From NCBI GenBank assembly GCA_963762735.1, contig CAVXMG010000021.1:62001-126000 (forward strand): a DNA stretch of 64,000 bases. The letters are read 5' to 3'. Position numbers and translations under genes: made by a program. The DNA comes from DASXKD01 sp963762735 (GTDB lineage: Bacteria; Actinomycetota; Actinomycetes; Streptosporangiales; Streptosporangiaceae). Below the pieces are notes generated by a model that saw only the letters and a program-made list of their open reading frames with translations, was not told the origin of the DNA and did no database searches. Within the stretch, counting starts at the first letter, position 1. Each line of letters begins with the position of its first letter. Shown here piece after piece: positions 7,110 to 15,783 of this stretch.

Positions 7110-8477
7110 TCAGGGCACGATCGTGACAGTCCGCGTCTCGGTATAGAAGTCCCTGGCCGCCTGTCCCTGCTCCCTGGGCCCGTAGCTGGACTGCTTCGCG
7201 CCGCCGAACGGCGCGTGGAAGTCCACCCCGGACGTGGGCGCGTTGACCCGGACCATCCCGGCGTCGAACTGGTCGGCCAGCCGCAGCGCCTGGCCCAGGT
7301 CCTGGGTAAACAGGGCGGTGACCAGCCCGTACCTGACGTCGTTGGCGATCCGCACGGCCGCTTCCGCGCTTTCCGCCCGTAGCAGCGCCGCCACCGGGGC
7401 GAAGACCTCCTCGGTGGCCAGCGGCCCTTCCGGGGCATCGAGTTCGACCAGCGTCGGCGCCAGGTAGAACCCCGGCGCGTCGAGCGCGGTGCCGCCGGTC
7501 AGCACCGTGCCGCCCGATCCGGCGACCGCGGCCAGCGCCGAGTCCCGGGCGCGCCCGGTGATCACCGGGCCCACCAGCGTGCCGCTCTGGCCTGGGTCGA
7601 GCACGCCGAGCGCGGCGACGGCGGCGGTGAGCCGATCGCGGAACTTGGCATAGGCCGCGTCCTCCACGATGATCCGGCTGGTTGCGGTGCACTTCTGCCC
7701 GGCATAGCCCATCGCCGCGTAGGCGATCGCCGTGGCGGCCCGCTCGAAATCGGCGTCGGCCAGCACCACCGAGGCGTTCTGCCCGCCCATCTCGGCCTGG
7801 ACCCTGGCGCCCCGGCCGGCCGCCCGGGCCACCACGTCATGCCCGGCGGGCACGGACCCGGTGAACGACACGGCCGCGACGCCCGGGTGGCCGGTCAGTG
7901 CGCGGCCGGTCTCCCCGGCGCCGAGGACGACCTGGAACACATCTGGCGGCAGGTGCGGGGCGAGGATCTCCGCCAGCATCAGGGCCACGGCCGACGACTC
8001 CTCCGACGGCTTCAGCACGGTCGCGTTGCCGAACGCCAGGCTCGGGGCCGCCTTCCACAGCGGGATCGCTACAGGGAAGTTCCACGGCGTCACAAGGCCG
8101 GTGACGCCAACCGGACGGCGGCGGGCCATCAGCAGGGTGCCGGGGCTGGCCGCGGGAAGGGTGTCACCGTCGGGCAGCAGCGCGCCCTGGGCGAAGTAGC
8201 GGAGGATCGCGACGCCGCGGGCCACCTCCCCCGCCGCCTCCGAGCGCGGCTTGCCGACCTCCCTGATGACCAGGTCGGTCACGGCTCCGGCCCGCTGCGC
8301 CAGCGCGTCGGCCACGGCGTACAGCGCTGCGGCCTTGACTGGCGCAGGTGTTTCCGCCCACCCGCGCGCCGCGGCAGCCGCGCGGTCGACCGCCGCCGCC
8401 ACCTCGGCCTCGCTGGCCGCCTGCCATTCGCCGATGACGTCGGACGGGTCGTGCGGGTTGCGGCTCGTGATCGTCAT
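7110..8477 (-). CDS. NAD(P)-dependent aldehyde dehydrogenase (ketoglutarate-semialdehyde dehydrogenase-like)
   Basis: A complete 455-residue ALDH. It has the PWNFPVAIPLWK cofactor motif (about residue 135), the general-base Glu in QAEMGGQN (about residue 235), the catalytic Cys in GQKCTATSR (about residue 268) and the EEVFAPV motif near residue 365. The ATG at 8477 overlaps the stop of the upstream zinc dehydrogenase (ATGA), so the two are co-translated. Sequence style and context next to a sugar-acid dehydratase fit alpha-ketoglutaric semialdehyde dehydrogenase, the last step of oxidative pentose or sugar-acid pathways. An ordinary succinate-semialdehyde-type ALDH remains possible. Confidence 0.88.
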   Translation of the reverse strand: MTITSRNPHDPSDVIGEWQAASEAEVAAAVDRAAAAARGWAETPAPVKAAALYAVADALAQRAGAVTDLVIREVGKPRSEAAGEVARGVAILRYFAQGALLPDGDTLPAASPGTLLMARRRPVGVTGLVTPWNFPVAIPLWKAAPSLAFGNATVLKPSEESSAVALMLAEILAPHLPPDVFQVVLGAGETGRALTGHPGVAAVSFTGSVPAGHDVVARAAGRGARVQAEMGGQNASVVLADADFERAATAIAYAAMGYAGQKCTATSRIIVEDAAYAKFRDRLTAAVAALGVLDPGQSGTLVGPVITGRARDSALAAVAGSGGTVLTGGTALDAPGFYLAPTLVELDAPEGPLATEEVFAPVAALLRAESAEAAVRIANDVRYGLVTALFTQDLGQALRLADQFDAGMVRVNAPTSGVDFHAPFGGAKQSSYGPREQGQAARDFYTETRTVTIVP

Positions 8478-9517
8478 GACCTCACCTCCGGCGGAGCTTC
8501 CGGCGAACCGATCATCAGCATCACCTTGCCACGAGGGCTTCCCGAGCCCCGCAGCGCGTCCAGAGCGTGCTGCCACGCCGCCAGGCTGAACCGGTGCGTG
8601 ACCAGGAAGTCCAGCCGGAGCCTGCCCGAGTTGAGCAGCGCGACCACGTCCCGCCAGGCCGACGAGGTGTACCCGAAGCTGCCCCGGATGGTCAGGTCGT
8701 TGTTGACCAGGTCATCGACGGGCACCGCCGCGGTGTCCCCGTGCGGCGGTAGCCCGATCAGCACCACGGACCCGCCGCGCCGCGCCGCCGCCAGCGCGGT
8801 GAGCACGGCGTCCGTGGTGCCCGCTGCCTCGATCACCAGGTCGTAGCCGGTGCCCGCCGCCTCCGGAGAGGTCTCGAACCTGGCCGCGCCCGCGGTAGCG
8901 GCCAGCCCCGCCTGGCCCTCCCGGCGGCCGAGCATGACGATCTCGCCAGGCGACCACAGGCCGAGCAACCGCACCGCGATCAGCGCCACGGTGCCGTCCC
9001 CGACCACAAGCGCCCGGCAGCCGGGGACGACCGCGCTGCCAGCCAGCGCGCGGTAGACCACCGAGGCGGGTTCGACCAGCGCGGCGTCCTCCGCGCTGAC
9101 GGCCAGGCCGATGGCGTGCACCAGCGGGGCCGCCACCGCGACATGCCCCGCGGCCGCGCCGTCCCGGGTAAAGCCGAGTTCGTCGTAGGTGGCGCACAGG
9201 TTCGTGTCCCCGGCGCGGCAGCGTGCGCAGTGCCCGCACGGCACGATCCCCTCGGCGACCACCCGGGTCCCCGGCGCGAGCGCCGAGCCGTCCGCACTGA
9301 CCACGGTGCCTGACCATTCGTGCCCGAGCACCAGCGGGTAGCGCGTGTAGGCGGGATCGAGTTCGCCCGCCACGAGGTCCAGATCGGTGCCGCACAAGCC
9401 CACCACGTCCGGCCGGATGAGCACCTCCCCCGGCCCGGGCACCGGCGTGTCCCGCTCCTCCAGCGCCACGTCCCCGGGCGAGCGCACCACCAGCGCCGGG
9501 CTCCGGTCGCCACTCAT
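8474..9517 (-). CDS. Zinc-dependent medium-chain dehydrogenase (sugar/polyol dehydrogenase-like)
   Basis: The ATG at 9517 has AGGAGA upstream. The 347-residue MDR protein shows the catalytic zinc ligands (CGTD near residue 38 and GHEW near residue 64), the structural zinc cluster PCGHCARCRAGDTNLC (about residues 88-103), and a nucleotide-binding core (ALVVGDGTVALIAVRLL). It lacks an N-terminal signal. It follows the IclR gene by 87 bp and overlaps the ALDH gene. In this cluster it is the best candidate for the first oxidation of a sugar to its lactone, but substrate cannot be read from the sequence. Confidence 0.88.
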   Translation of the reverse strand: MSGDRSPALVVRSPGDVALEERDTPVPGPGEVLIRPDVVGLCGTDLDLVAGELDPAYTRYPLVLGHEWSGTVVSADGSALAPGTRVVAEGIVPCGHCARCRAGDTNLCATYDELGFTRDGAAAGHVAVAAPLVHAIGLAVSAEDAALVEPASVVYRALAGSAVVPGCRALVVGDGTVALIAVRLLGLWSPGEIVMLGRREGQAGLAATAGAARFETSPEAAGTGYDLVIEAAGTTDAVLTALAAARRGGSVVLIGLPPHGDTAAVPVDDLVNNDLTIRGSFGYTSSAWRDVVALLNSGRLRLDFLVTHRFSLAAWQHALDALRGSGSPRGKVMLMIGSPEAPPEVRS

Positions 9518-9604
9518 ATCTCCTGCCCCTCCCGCCCTCAGCCGGTGCCGCGTCCCCACCGTTGCTGGCTGGCTTGCCATCGCCTCGCGACCAGATCGCC
9601 GCGA

Positions 9605-10456
9605 TCACGTCGCGATTTCTGCATAACGGCTGCCGCCCAGTGACTCGGAGACCCGGTCCGCGCACCGCCGCACGGCCTGGCCAAGCTCCTCCACCCGCCA
9701 GGCAGGCAGGTCCCCCTTGATGCCGGTCACGCTGACGGCTCCCCCGCAACCGCCGTCGTGGCCGAAGAACGCGGCGCCCACGCAGATGACGCCCTCGGCA
9801 TCCTCCTCGTCGTCGACGGCGAACCCCCGCCGCCGCACCGCGGCCAGGTTGTCGAGCAGCGTGCCGATGTCGGTAATGGTGTGGGCGGTCCTGGGCCGCA
9901 GGCCGGTGGCGGCGCACACCCGACGCACCACCTCCTCGTCCATGGCCGCGAGAATCGCCTTGCCCGCCGCCGAGGCGTACGGCACCTCCCGCTGGCCCAG
10001 CGGGGTATGGAACCGGACCGTGCCCGGGCCGTCGACCCGGTCGATGAACACCGGGTACCCGCCGTCGTTCACCGCGGCCCGCGCGGTCATCTTGGTTTCC
10101 CTGGACAGTTCGTCGATCAGCGGGCGGCACAGGTCGCGCAACGGGATCTGCTGGCCAGCCATGTCCCCCAGCCGGATGAGTGCCGTGCCAAGCGCATAAC
10201 CGCGGCCGTGCGTGGCCTCCCGCAGATACCCGAAGGCGCACAGGGTGCGGGCCAGGGCCAGCGCAGTGCTCTTCGAGGTACCCAGTTTCCTGGCCAGGTC
10301 GCTCAGCGAGCGCCCGTCCGCCGGGCCTTCCGCCACCGCCTCGACGAGCCGCAACGCGCGGGCCACGCTGCGCACCGTGTACCGGCCCGCGACCGGGTCC
10401 CCCGAGGCCGTTGCGTCGCAGGAAACCAAAGGCGGCCTATCGTTCGGCATTACCAA
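9605..10456 (-). CDS. IclR-family transcriptional regulator
   Basis: The 283-residue protein has an N-terminal winged helix (SLSDLARKLGTSKSTALALARTL, about residues 50-72) and a C-terminal IclR effector domain (PYASAAGKAILAAM; GFAVDDEEDAEGVICVGAAFF). It is transcribed divergently from the M24/TIM-barrel/dehydratase/ABC operon and leads the dehydrogenase operon on its own strand. It is therefore positioned to control both arms of the locus, probably sensing the pathway substrate or a keto-acid intermediate. A perfect palindrome at 10548-10564 is its likely operator. Confidence 0.92.
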   Translation of the reverse strand: MVMPNDRPPLVSCDATASGDPVAGRYTVRSVARALRLVEAVAEGPADGRSLSDLARKLGTSKSTALALARTLCAFGYLREATHGRGYALGTALIRLGDMAGQQIPLRDLCRPLIDELSRETKMTARAAVNDGGYPVFIDRVDGPGTVRFHTPLGQREVPYASAAGKAILAAMDEEVVRRVCAATGLRPRTAHTITDIGTLLDNLAAVRRRGFAVDDEEDAEGVICVGAAFFGHDGGCGGAVSVTGIKGDLPAWRVEELGQAVRRCADRVSESLGGSRYAEIAT

Positions 10457-10531
10457 CCACGCCGCCGCTCAACCTCCCGTTGATCAAGGTTGACATGGTT
10501 TGACCTGGGTGATTGCATGTCATGGTGATTC

Positions 10532-10564
10532 TATATCACAAAACTTTGTTCGGTACTACCGAAC
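10532..10564 (+). promoter_or_regulatory. Divergent promoter with 17-bp perfect palindrome (probable IclR operator)
   Basis: GTTCGGTA-C-TACCGAAC (10548-10564) is a perfect inverted repeat in the 137-bp gap between IclR and the plus-strand operon. A TATATC hexamer at 10532-10537 could be a -10 element, which would put the operator at or just after the transcription start. That geometry favours the GTG at 10594 over the TTG at 10513 as the start of the next gene. Confidence 0.6.
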
Positions 10565-10593
10565 GTTCTGGAGATCCTGAACCACCGAGGAGC

Positions 10594-11718
10594 GTGCTCC
10601 GGGCGCGGGCGGCGCGCGATCGGCTGCTTCCACGGCTGGCGGCCAGGGGGCTGCCGGGGCTGGTGCTGACGCGGCCGGGGCCGGTGTCCTGGCTGACCGG
10701 CGGCCTGCCGCCGCCCGTGGACCGGTCGGCCGCCACGGACCTGGTCTGGGTAGTCATATCCGGTGCGTCCACCACGCTGATCACCACGGAGGTGGAGGCG
10801 GACCGGATCGCCGAGGAGTACCGGCCCGGCCAGCACGGTTTCGCCGAACTGGTGGCCGTGCCCTGGTACGACCCCGATGCGTTCGTCCGCGCGGCCGCGG
10901 ACGTCGCTGGCGTGCCCGCGAGCGCGCTGGCCTCCGACGGGCACCCGGCGTTCGGCACGGACTCCTCCGACGACCTCACCGCGCTACGGCTCGCCCTGTC
11001 CGTGGCCGAGCAGGACGACCTGAGAGCGCTCGGCGCCGATGCCGCCACGGCGCTGGAACAAACCCTCACCGCCTGGTCGCCGGGCGAGCGCGACCTGGAC
11101 ATCCAGGCCCGGGTGGCCGCGGCATTGGAAGCCCGTGGGGCGGACGCCCCGGTCCTGATCGTCGGCGGGGACGACCGGGTCCGGCGGTACCGCCACCCGA
11201 TGGCCGTCGGCGCGCCGGTGCGCCACCTCGCGATGGCGGTGGTGGTCGCGCGGCGCGGCGGGCTGCACGCCGCGGCCACCCGCTTCGCCAGTTCGGGGCC
11301 GCTGAGCCCCGCGCTGGCGTCGCTGTTCGGCCAGGTACGCCGGATCGAGGCGGCCACCCTGGCCGCGGGCCGGCCGGGCCACAGCTACGGGGACGTGCTC
11401 GGCGCCCTGGATCACGGCTACGCCGCCGAAGGCGCGGCCGGCGGTTGGGCCGGGCACTACCAGGGCGGCCCGATCGGCTATGCACAGCGCGAGTTCGAGA
11501 TCGCCCCGGGCCAGGGCGGCTCCCGCTGGCCGGGCGTGCGCATCGAACCCGGTCACGCGGTCGCCTGGAACCCGAGCCTGCCCGGCGGCGCCAAGGCCGA
11601 GGACACCTACCTCGTACACGCCGATGGCCTGGAGCGGGTCACCACCGGCCCAGGCTGGCCGGCCGACGCGGGCAGCCACGGCATCCCGCCCCGCCCCCTC
11701 GTTCTGGAGGTGCAGTAA
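10594..11718 (+). CDS. M24-like (creatinase/aminopeptidase P fold) protein, atypical metal site
   Basis: From the GTG at 10594 the protein has a creatinase-like N-terminal domain (GLPGLVLTRPGPVSWLTGG) and a C-terminal pita-bread-like domain recognisable by HYQGGPIGY and EPGHAVAWNPSLPG. Asp metal ligands expected in canonical M24 peptidases are not evident: the TR-containing strand reads MAVVVARRGGLHAAATRF. It may therefore be a non-peptidase or non-metal relative. The longer TTG start at 10513 would place the operator inside the gene. The stop TAATG overlaps the next ATG, so this is the first gene of the catabolic operon. Its role there is unknown. Confidence 0.7.
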   Translation: MLRARAARDRLLPRLAARGLPGLVLTRPGPVSWLTGGLPPPVDRSAATDLVWVVISGASTTLITTEVEADRIAEEYRPGQHGFAELVAVPWYDPDAFVRAAADVAGVPASALASDGHPAFGTDSSDDLTALRLALSVAEQDDLRALGADAATALEQTLTAWSPGERDLDIQARVAAALEARGADAPVLIVGGDDRVRRYRHPMAVGAPVRHLAMAVVVARRGGLHAAATRFASSGPLSPALASLFGQVRRIEAATLAAGRPGHSYGDVLGALDHGYAAEGAAGGWAGHYQGGPIGYAQREFEIAPGQGGSRWPGVRIEPGHAVAWNPSLPGGAKAEDTYLVHADGLERVTTGPGWPADAGSHGIPPRPLVLEVQ

Positions 11719-12650
11719 TGGTATTGACCGGGGCAGAGGTGCTCGCCCGGCACGGGATCACCGCGGAGCCGGTGCCCGCGCCCAGCGGGGCGCGGTTCCC
11801 CGACGGAGCGCACTTCCGGATCGAGATCCCCAGCGTCGAGGGCCCCGAGGTGCTCCGCACTGTGATCGACCAGGCCAAGGCCGAGGACATCACGGTCAAC
11901 CGGGTCTCCCAGGGCAGCGGCGCCATGCTGTTGTCCTCGGCCGAACTGGACCAGATGGCCCGGATCGCCGCCGACCACGGCATCGAGGTGTCGCTGTTCG
12001 TCGGCCCGCGCGAGGAATGGGACGTCGGCAGCCTCGCCCAGTCCGGCGAGGGAGCGTCGCGCGCCGGGCTGATCCGGGGCGCGCGGCAGCTCAGGTACGC
12101 CATCGATGACGTGCTGCGCGGAGTGGACCACGGGATCCGGGGCTTCCTGGTCGCCGACACCGGCCTGCTCGAGCTACTGGCGGAACTGCAGCGCGGCGGC
12201 GAGATCCCCGCGTCGGTGGTCTGGAAGGTCTCCGCGATGCTCGCGCCGGCCAACCCGCTGACCGTGCGCCAGCTCGACGGGCTCGGCGCCTCCACGATCA
12301 ACGTGCCGTCGGACGCCACGCTCGGCCAGCTCGCCGAGATGCGCGCGGTGACCAGCCTGCCGATCGACCTGTACGTGGAGGCACCAAGCGGCATGGGCGG
12401 CGTGGTCCGCGGCCAGGAGGCGGCCGACCTGGTCGCGGTGGCCGCGCCGATGTACACGAAGTTCGGGCTGCGGAACTCCAGGCTGCTTTACCCCAGCGGC
12501 CTGCACCTGGTCGGTGAGGCGTCGCTGATCGCACGGGAGAAGGTGCACCGGGCAGCCGTGGCCCTGGAGTGGATCAAGCGCAGCGGCCTGGACCTGGTCC
12601 AGTCCGGCCCCGCCGCGGCGGGCCTGGGCGTCCCGGAGCCGCCGGCATGA
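11718..12650 (+). CDS. U32-like TIM-barrel protein of unknown function
   Basis: A 310-residue protein with alternating beta/alpha segments of a TIM-barrel, resembling proteins annotated as U32-type peptidases (EDITVNRVSQGSGAML; IEVSLFVGPREEW; LPIDLYVEAPSGMGG; MYTKFGLRNSRLLYP). No signal peptide is present. It is coupled on both sides: its ATG overlaps the M24-like stop and its stop overlaps the dehydratase ATG. Tight coupling with a sugar-acid dehydratase suggests an enzyme acting on the 2-keto-3-deoxy acid, such as an aldolase or second dehydratase, but no catalytic lysine motif is assigned, so this is only a hypothesis. Confidence 0.65.
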   Translation: MVLTGAEVLARHGITAEPVPAPSGARFPDGAHFRIEIPSVEGPEVLRTVIDQAKAEDITVNRVSQGSGAMLLSSAELDQMARIAADHGIEVSLFVGPREEWDVGSLAQSGEGASRAGLIRGARQLRYAIDDVLRGVDHGIRGFLVADTGLLELLAELQRGGEIPASVVWKVSAMLAPANPLTVRQLDGLGASTINVPSDATLGQLAEMRAVTSLPIDLYVEAPSGMGGVVRGQEAADLVAVAAPMYTKFGLRNSRLLYPSGLHLVGEASLIAREKVHRAAVALEWIKRSGLDLVQSGPAAAGLGVPEPPA

Positions 12651-14428
12651 CAAGAGAGTGGGGGCGGGCGCCGAGTGGCGGCGGGCCCCGAGTGGGGGCG
12701 GGAAAAACGCTGCGGTCCGACGCATGGCTGACCGGGGACGACGAGGTCGCGATGCAGCACCGGGTGGCGCTGCGGACCTCCGGCCTCACGGTGGGCCGTG
12801 GCGGGCGGCCGGTGATCGGCATCGCCAACTCCTGGAGCGACCTGAACCCGTGCAACCTGCCGCTGCGCGCGCTGGCCGGCGCGGTGCGCCAGGGCATCGA
12901 GGAGGCGGGCGGCATCCCGGCCGAGTTCGGCACGATCTCGCTCGGCGAGGATCTGATGAAGCCGGCCGCCATGCTCTACCGCAACCTGCTGGCGATCGAG
13001 ATCGAGGAGACGATCCGCAGCTACCCGCTGGACGGCATCGTCATCCTGGCCAACTGCGACAAGACGGTACCCGGCGCGATCATGGGCGCGGCCAGCGCGG
13101 ACATCCCGACGGTGGTGGTCACCGGCGGTGCCCGCGAGCCCGCGATCTTCCGCGGGGAGCGGATCGGCGCCGGGACCGCGCTGTGGCGGCTGTGGGACGA
13201 GCGGCGCGCGGGCTCGGTCAGCGACGCGGAATGGCGCGACCTGGAGGCCTGCCTGGACTGCGGCGCCGGCGCCTGCAACACCATGGGCACGGCGTCCACC
13301 ATGGCGCTGATGGCCGAGGCGCTCGGCCTGATGATCCCTGGATCGAGCACGATTCCGTCCGGCGACCCGGCCGCGCTCGCCGCGGCACACCAGGCCGGCC
13401 GGTGCGCCGTGACCGCGGTGGCCGCCGAGCTCTCGCCCTCGGTCGTACTGTCCCCCGCTGCCTTCGGCAACGCGGTCCGCGTGCTGCACGGGGCTGGCGG
13501 CTCCACGAACGCGGTCATCCACCTGCCCGCGATCGCGGGCCGGGTGGGCGTACCGCTGCCCCTGGACGATATTGGCCGCCTCGGCGCCAACGTGCCGCTA
13601 CTGGCCGACGTCCAGCCCTCGGGGACCGGCCTCATGCAGGACTTCCACGCGGCCGGCGGGCTGCCAGCCCTGCTGGCCGAACTGGCACCGCTGCTTGACC
13701 CGTCCCCGGTCACCGTCACCGGCAAGACCCTCGGCGAGATCGCCGCCGCCGCCCCGCGGCCGAACCTGGGCGGCGCGATCAGGCGGCGCGAGGACCCGCT
13801 GCGGACCGGCGGCGCGTTCGCGGTCGTGCGCGGATCGCTGGCCCCGGACGGCGCGGTCATCAAGGTCAGCGCCGCGACCCCGGCGCTGCTGCGGCACCGC
13901 GGGCGCGCCGTGGTCTTCCACGGCTATGACGACATGCGCCGCCGGGTGGACGACCCGGACCTGCCGGTCACCGCCGGCAGCGTGCTCATCCTCACCGGTT
14001 GCGGCCCGGTCGGCGTCCCGGGCATGCCGGAATGGGGCATGATCCCCATCCCGGCCAAGCTGACCGTGGCGGGCGTGACCGACATGGTCAGGGTCACCGA
14101 CGCCCGGATGAGCGGCACCAGCTTCGGGACGGTGTTCCTGCACGCCGCCCCCGAGGCCGCGATCGGCGGGCCGCTGGCCCTGATCCGCGACGGCGACGTC
14201 ATCGCGGTGGACGCGACCGCGGGCTCGATCGACCACGAGGTCCCCGCCGGGGAGATGTCCCGGCGGGCGGCGTCGTGGTCGCCGCCGGACTCGCCGCACC
14301 TGCGCGGCTGGCCGGCCCTGTACCGCGATCACGTACTGCAGGCGCCTGAGGGCTGTGACCTGGACTTTCTCCGGGCGCCCACACCGGCACACCGCCGGTT
14401 TATCGAGCCAGTGGTCGGGAGGACCTGA
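12647..14428 (+). CDS. IlvD/Edd-family dehydratase (sugar-acid dehydratase)
   Basis: The ATG at 12647 overlaps the previous stop. The 593-residue protein has Fe-S cluster cysteines in ANCDKTVPG (about residue 135) and DCGAGACNTMGTASTM (about residue 204), the GGSTNAVIHLPAIAGR segment, and the C-terminal TDARMSGTSFGTVFLHAAPEA region typical of IlvD/Edd enzymes. With a sugar ABC transporter and an SMP-30 lactonase in the same operon, a pentonate or hexonate dehydratase that produces a 2-keto-3-deoxy acid is more likely than branched-chain dihydroxyacid dehydratase. Confidence 0.9.
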   Translation: MTREWGRAPSGGGPRVGAGKTLRSDAWLTGDDEVAMQHRVALRTSGLTVGRGGRPVIGIANSWSDLNPCNLPLRALAGAVRQGIEEAGGIPAEFGTISLGEDLMKPAAMLYRNLLAIEIEETIRSYPLDGIVILANCDKTVPGAIMGAASADIPTVVVTGGAREPAIFRGERIGAGTALWRLWDERRAGSVSDAEWRDLEACLDCGAGACNTMGTASTMALMAEALGLMIPGSSTIPSGDPAALAAAHQAGRCAVTAVAAELSPSVVLSPAAFGNAVRVLHGAGGSTNAVIHLPAIAGRVGVPLPLDDIGRLGANVPLLADVQPSGTGLMQDFHAAGGLPALLAELAPLLDPSPVTVTGKTLGEIAAAAPRPNLGGAIRRREDPLRTGGAFAVVRGSLAPDGAVIKVSAATPALLRHRGRAVVFHGYDDMRRRVDDPDLPVTAGSVLILTGCGPVGVPGMPEWGMIPIPAKLTVAGVTDMVRVTDARMSGTSFGTVFLHAAPEAAIGGPLALIRDGDVIAVDATAGSIDHEVPAGEMSRRAASWSPPDSPHLRGWPALYRDHVLQAPEGCDLDFLRAPTPAHRRFIEPVVGRT

Positions 14429-14460
14429 CCAATGGGGCAAGACAGGGAAGGGAGAGAGCC

Positions 14461-15768
14461 GTGAGGCGATGGACACTGGTGGCGGGTGTGGCCGCGACGG
14501 CCCTGCTCGCCGCCGCCTGTGGCAGCAGCGGCGGAAATAGCGGCTCGGGCTCGACGTCGAGCCCGGTCACGCTCACCATCTGGCACAACTATGGCACCGA
14601 GCAGAATGCGACCGCGCTGCAGAACCTGGCCAAGGCCTTCGAAAAGATCCACAAGAACGTCACCGTGAACGTGGTGAGCCAGCCCGCCGACAACTACTTC
14701 GCGTTGCTCCAGGCGGCGGCCGTGTCCAAGACCGGCCCCGACCTGGCGGTGATGTGGACCGGGCTGTTCACCCTCCAGTACAAGGACTTCCTCACCAACC
14801 TCAAGGGGAAGATCCCGGCCGCCGACCTGGCGCGGATCGACCCGGACGCGCTGAAGTGGACGTCGGACCAGTTCGACGCGGCGAACGGGCCCTACGTGAT
14901 CCCGCTGGAGAACCAGTTCTATATCGGCTTCTACAACAAGGCCGACTTCGCCAAGGCGGGCGTGGCCGCGGTGCCCACCGACTGGACCCAGTTGTTCGCC
15001 GCGTGCAAGAAGCTGAAGGCGGCCGGCTACATGCCGTTCACTTACGGCAACGGCGGCCAGCCACTGGGCGCGGAGTTCTATCCCTGGTACGACATGAGCT
15101 ACATGATGATCGGCCAGTACCCGCTGAATCGGAGTGGCAGAAGCTCTACAGCGGGCAGATCCCGTGGACCTCGCGCGGCGACTGCGGCCCAGCTCTCCAC
15201 CTGGTCCAAGCTGAAGAGCGAGGGCTGCACCAACTCCGACGTGCTGACCAAGACCAACAACCTGGGCGACTTCGAGTCCGGCAAGGCCGCCATGATGGTG
15301 GACGGCACCTGGGACACCCAGAAGTTCACCAGCGCGCTCGGCACCAAGGTGGCCGCGTTCGTCCCGCCGTTCTCCAACACCCCGATCAAGGGCGTGGTGG
15401 ACTTCGCCGGAGACGGGCTCTCGATGACCACCTACGCGCAGCACCCCACCCAGGCGCTGCAGTTCCTGGAGTTCATGACCACCCCGCAGGCCGCGCAGAT
15501 CATCAACGCGGCGGGCCTGATCCCCGCGATCGAGGGCACCTCCACGTCCAACCCGGTCAACCAGGAGATGCTCAACTTCGTGAGCAAGGACCACATGACC
15601 GCCTACCCGATGCTCGACAACGTGGTGCAGCCCAACGTGGTGAACACCGGCAGCAAGGAACTGCCCTCGGTGCTGAACGGCAGCATCTCGCCCAGTTCCG
15701 CGCTGTCGAGCCTGCAGACCACGCTGGGCCAGCTACCGTCCGACCAGCGGGGCACCAGTTACCCGTAA
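14461..15768 (+). CDS. Extracellular sugar-binding lipoprotein (CUT1 ABC transporter)
   Basis: The GTG at 14461 follows GGGAAGGGAG. The product has a lipoprotein signal peptide (LLAAACGSS, lipid-modified Cys at residue 20) and then a family 1 solute-binding domain (TIWHNYGTEQNATALQNLAK; AAMMVDGTWDTQKF). Between about 15127 and 15178 the frame is wrong: the adjacent frame there gives the expected SEWQKLYSGQIPWTS, then the original frame resumes. Two compensating indels explain this. It feeds the two permeases that follow, and substrate is presumably a sugar or sugar acid handled by the flanking enzymes. Confidence 0.88.
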   Translation: MRRWTLVAGVAATALLAAACGSSGGNSGSGSTSSPVTLTIWHNYGTEQNATALQNLAKAFEKIHKNVTVNVVSQPADNYFALLQAAAVSKTGPDLAVMWTGLFTLQYKDFLTNLKGKIPAADLARIDPDALKWTSDQFDAANGPYVIPLENQFYIGFYNKADFAKAGVAAVPTDWTQLFAACKKLKAAGYMPFTYGNGGQPLGAEFYPWYDMSYMMIGQYPLNRSGRSSTAGRSRGPRAATAAQLSTWSKLKSEGCTNSDVLTKTNNLGDFESGKAAMMVDGTWDTQKFTSALGTKVAAFVPPFSNTPIKGVVDFAGDGLSMTTYAQHPTQALQFLEFMTTPQAAQIINAAGLIPAIEGTSTSNPVNQEMLNFVSKDHMTAYPMLDNVVQPNVVNTGSKELPSVLNGSISPSSALSSLQTTLGQLPSDQRGTSYP

Positions 15769-15783
15769 GGAGACGCGACCTCG

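Noticed and set aside
5717..7126. 469-aa plus-strand frame across the HNH gene start and MBL gene
   Set aside because: It spans two unrelated minus-strand genes and a promoter and encodes no recognisable domain.
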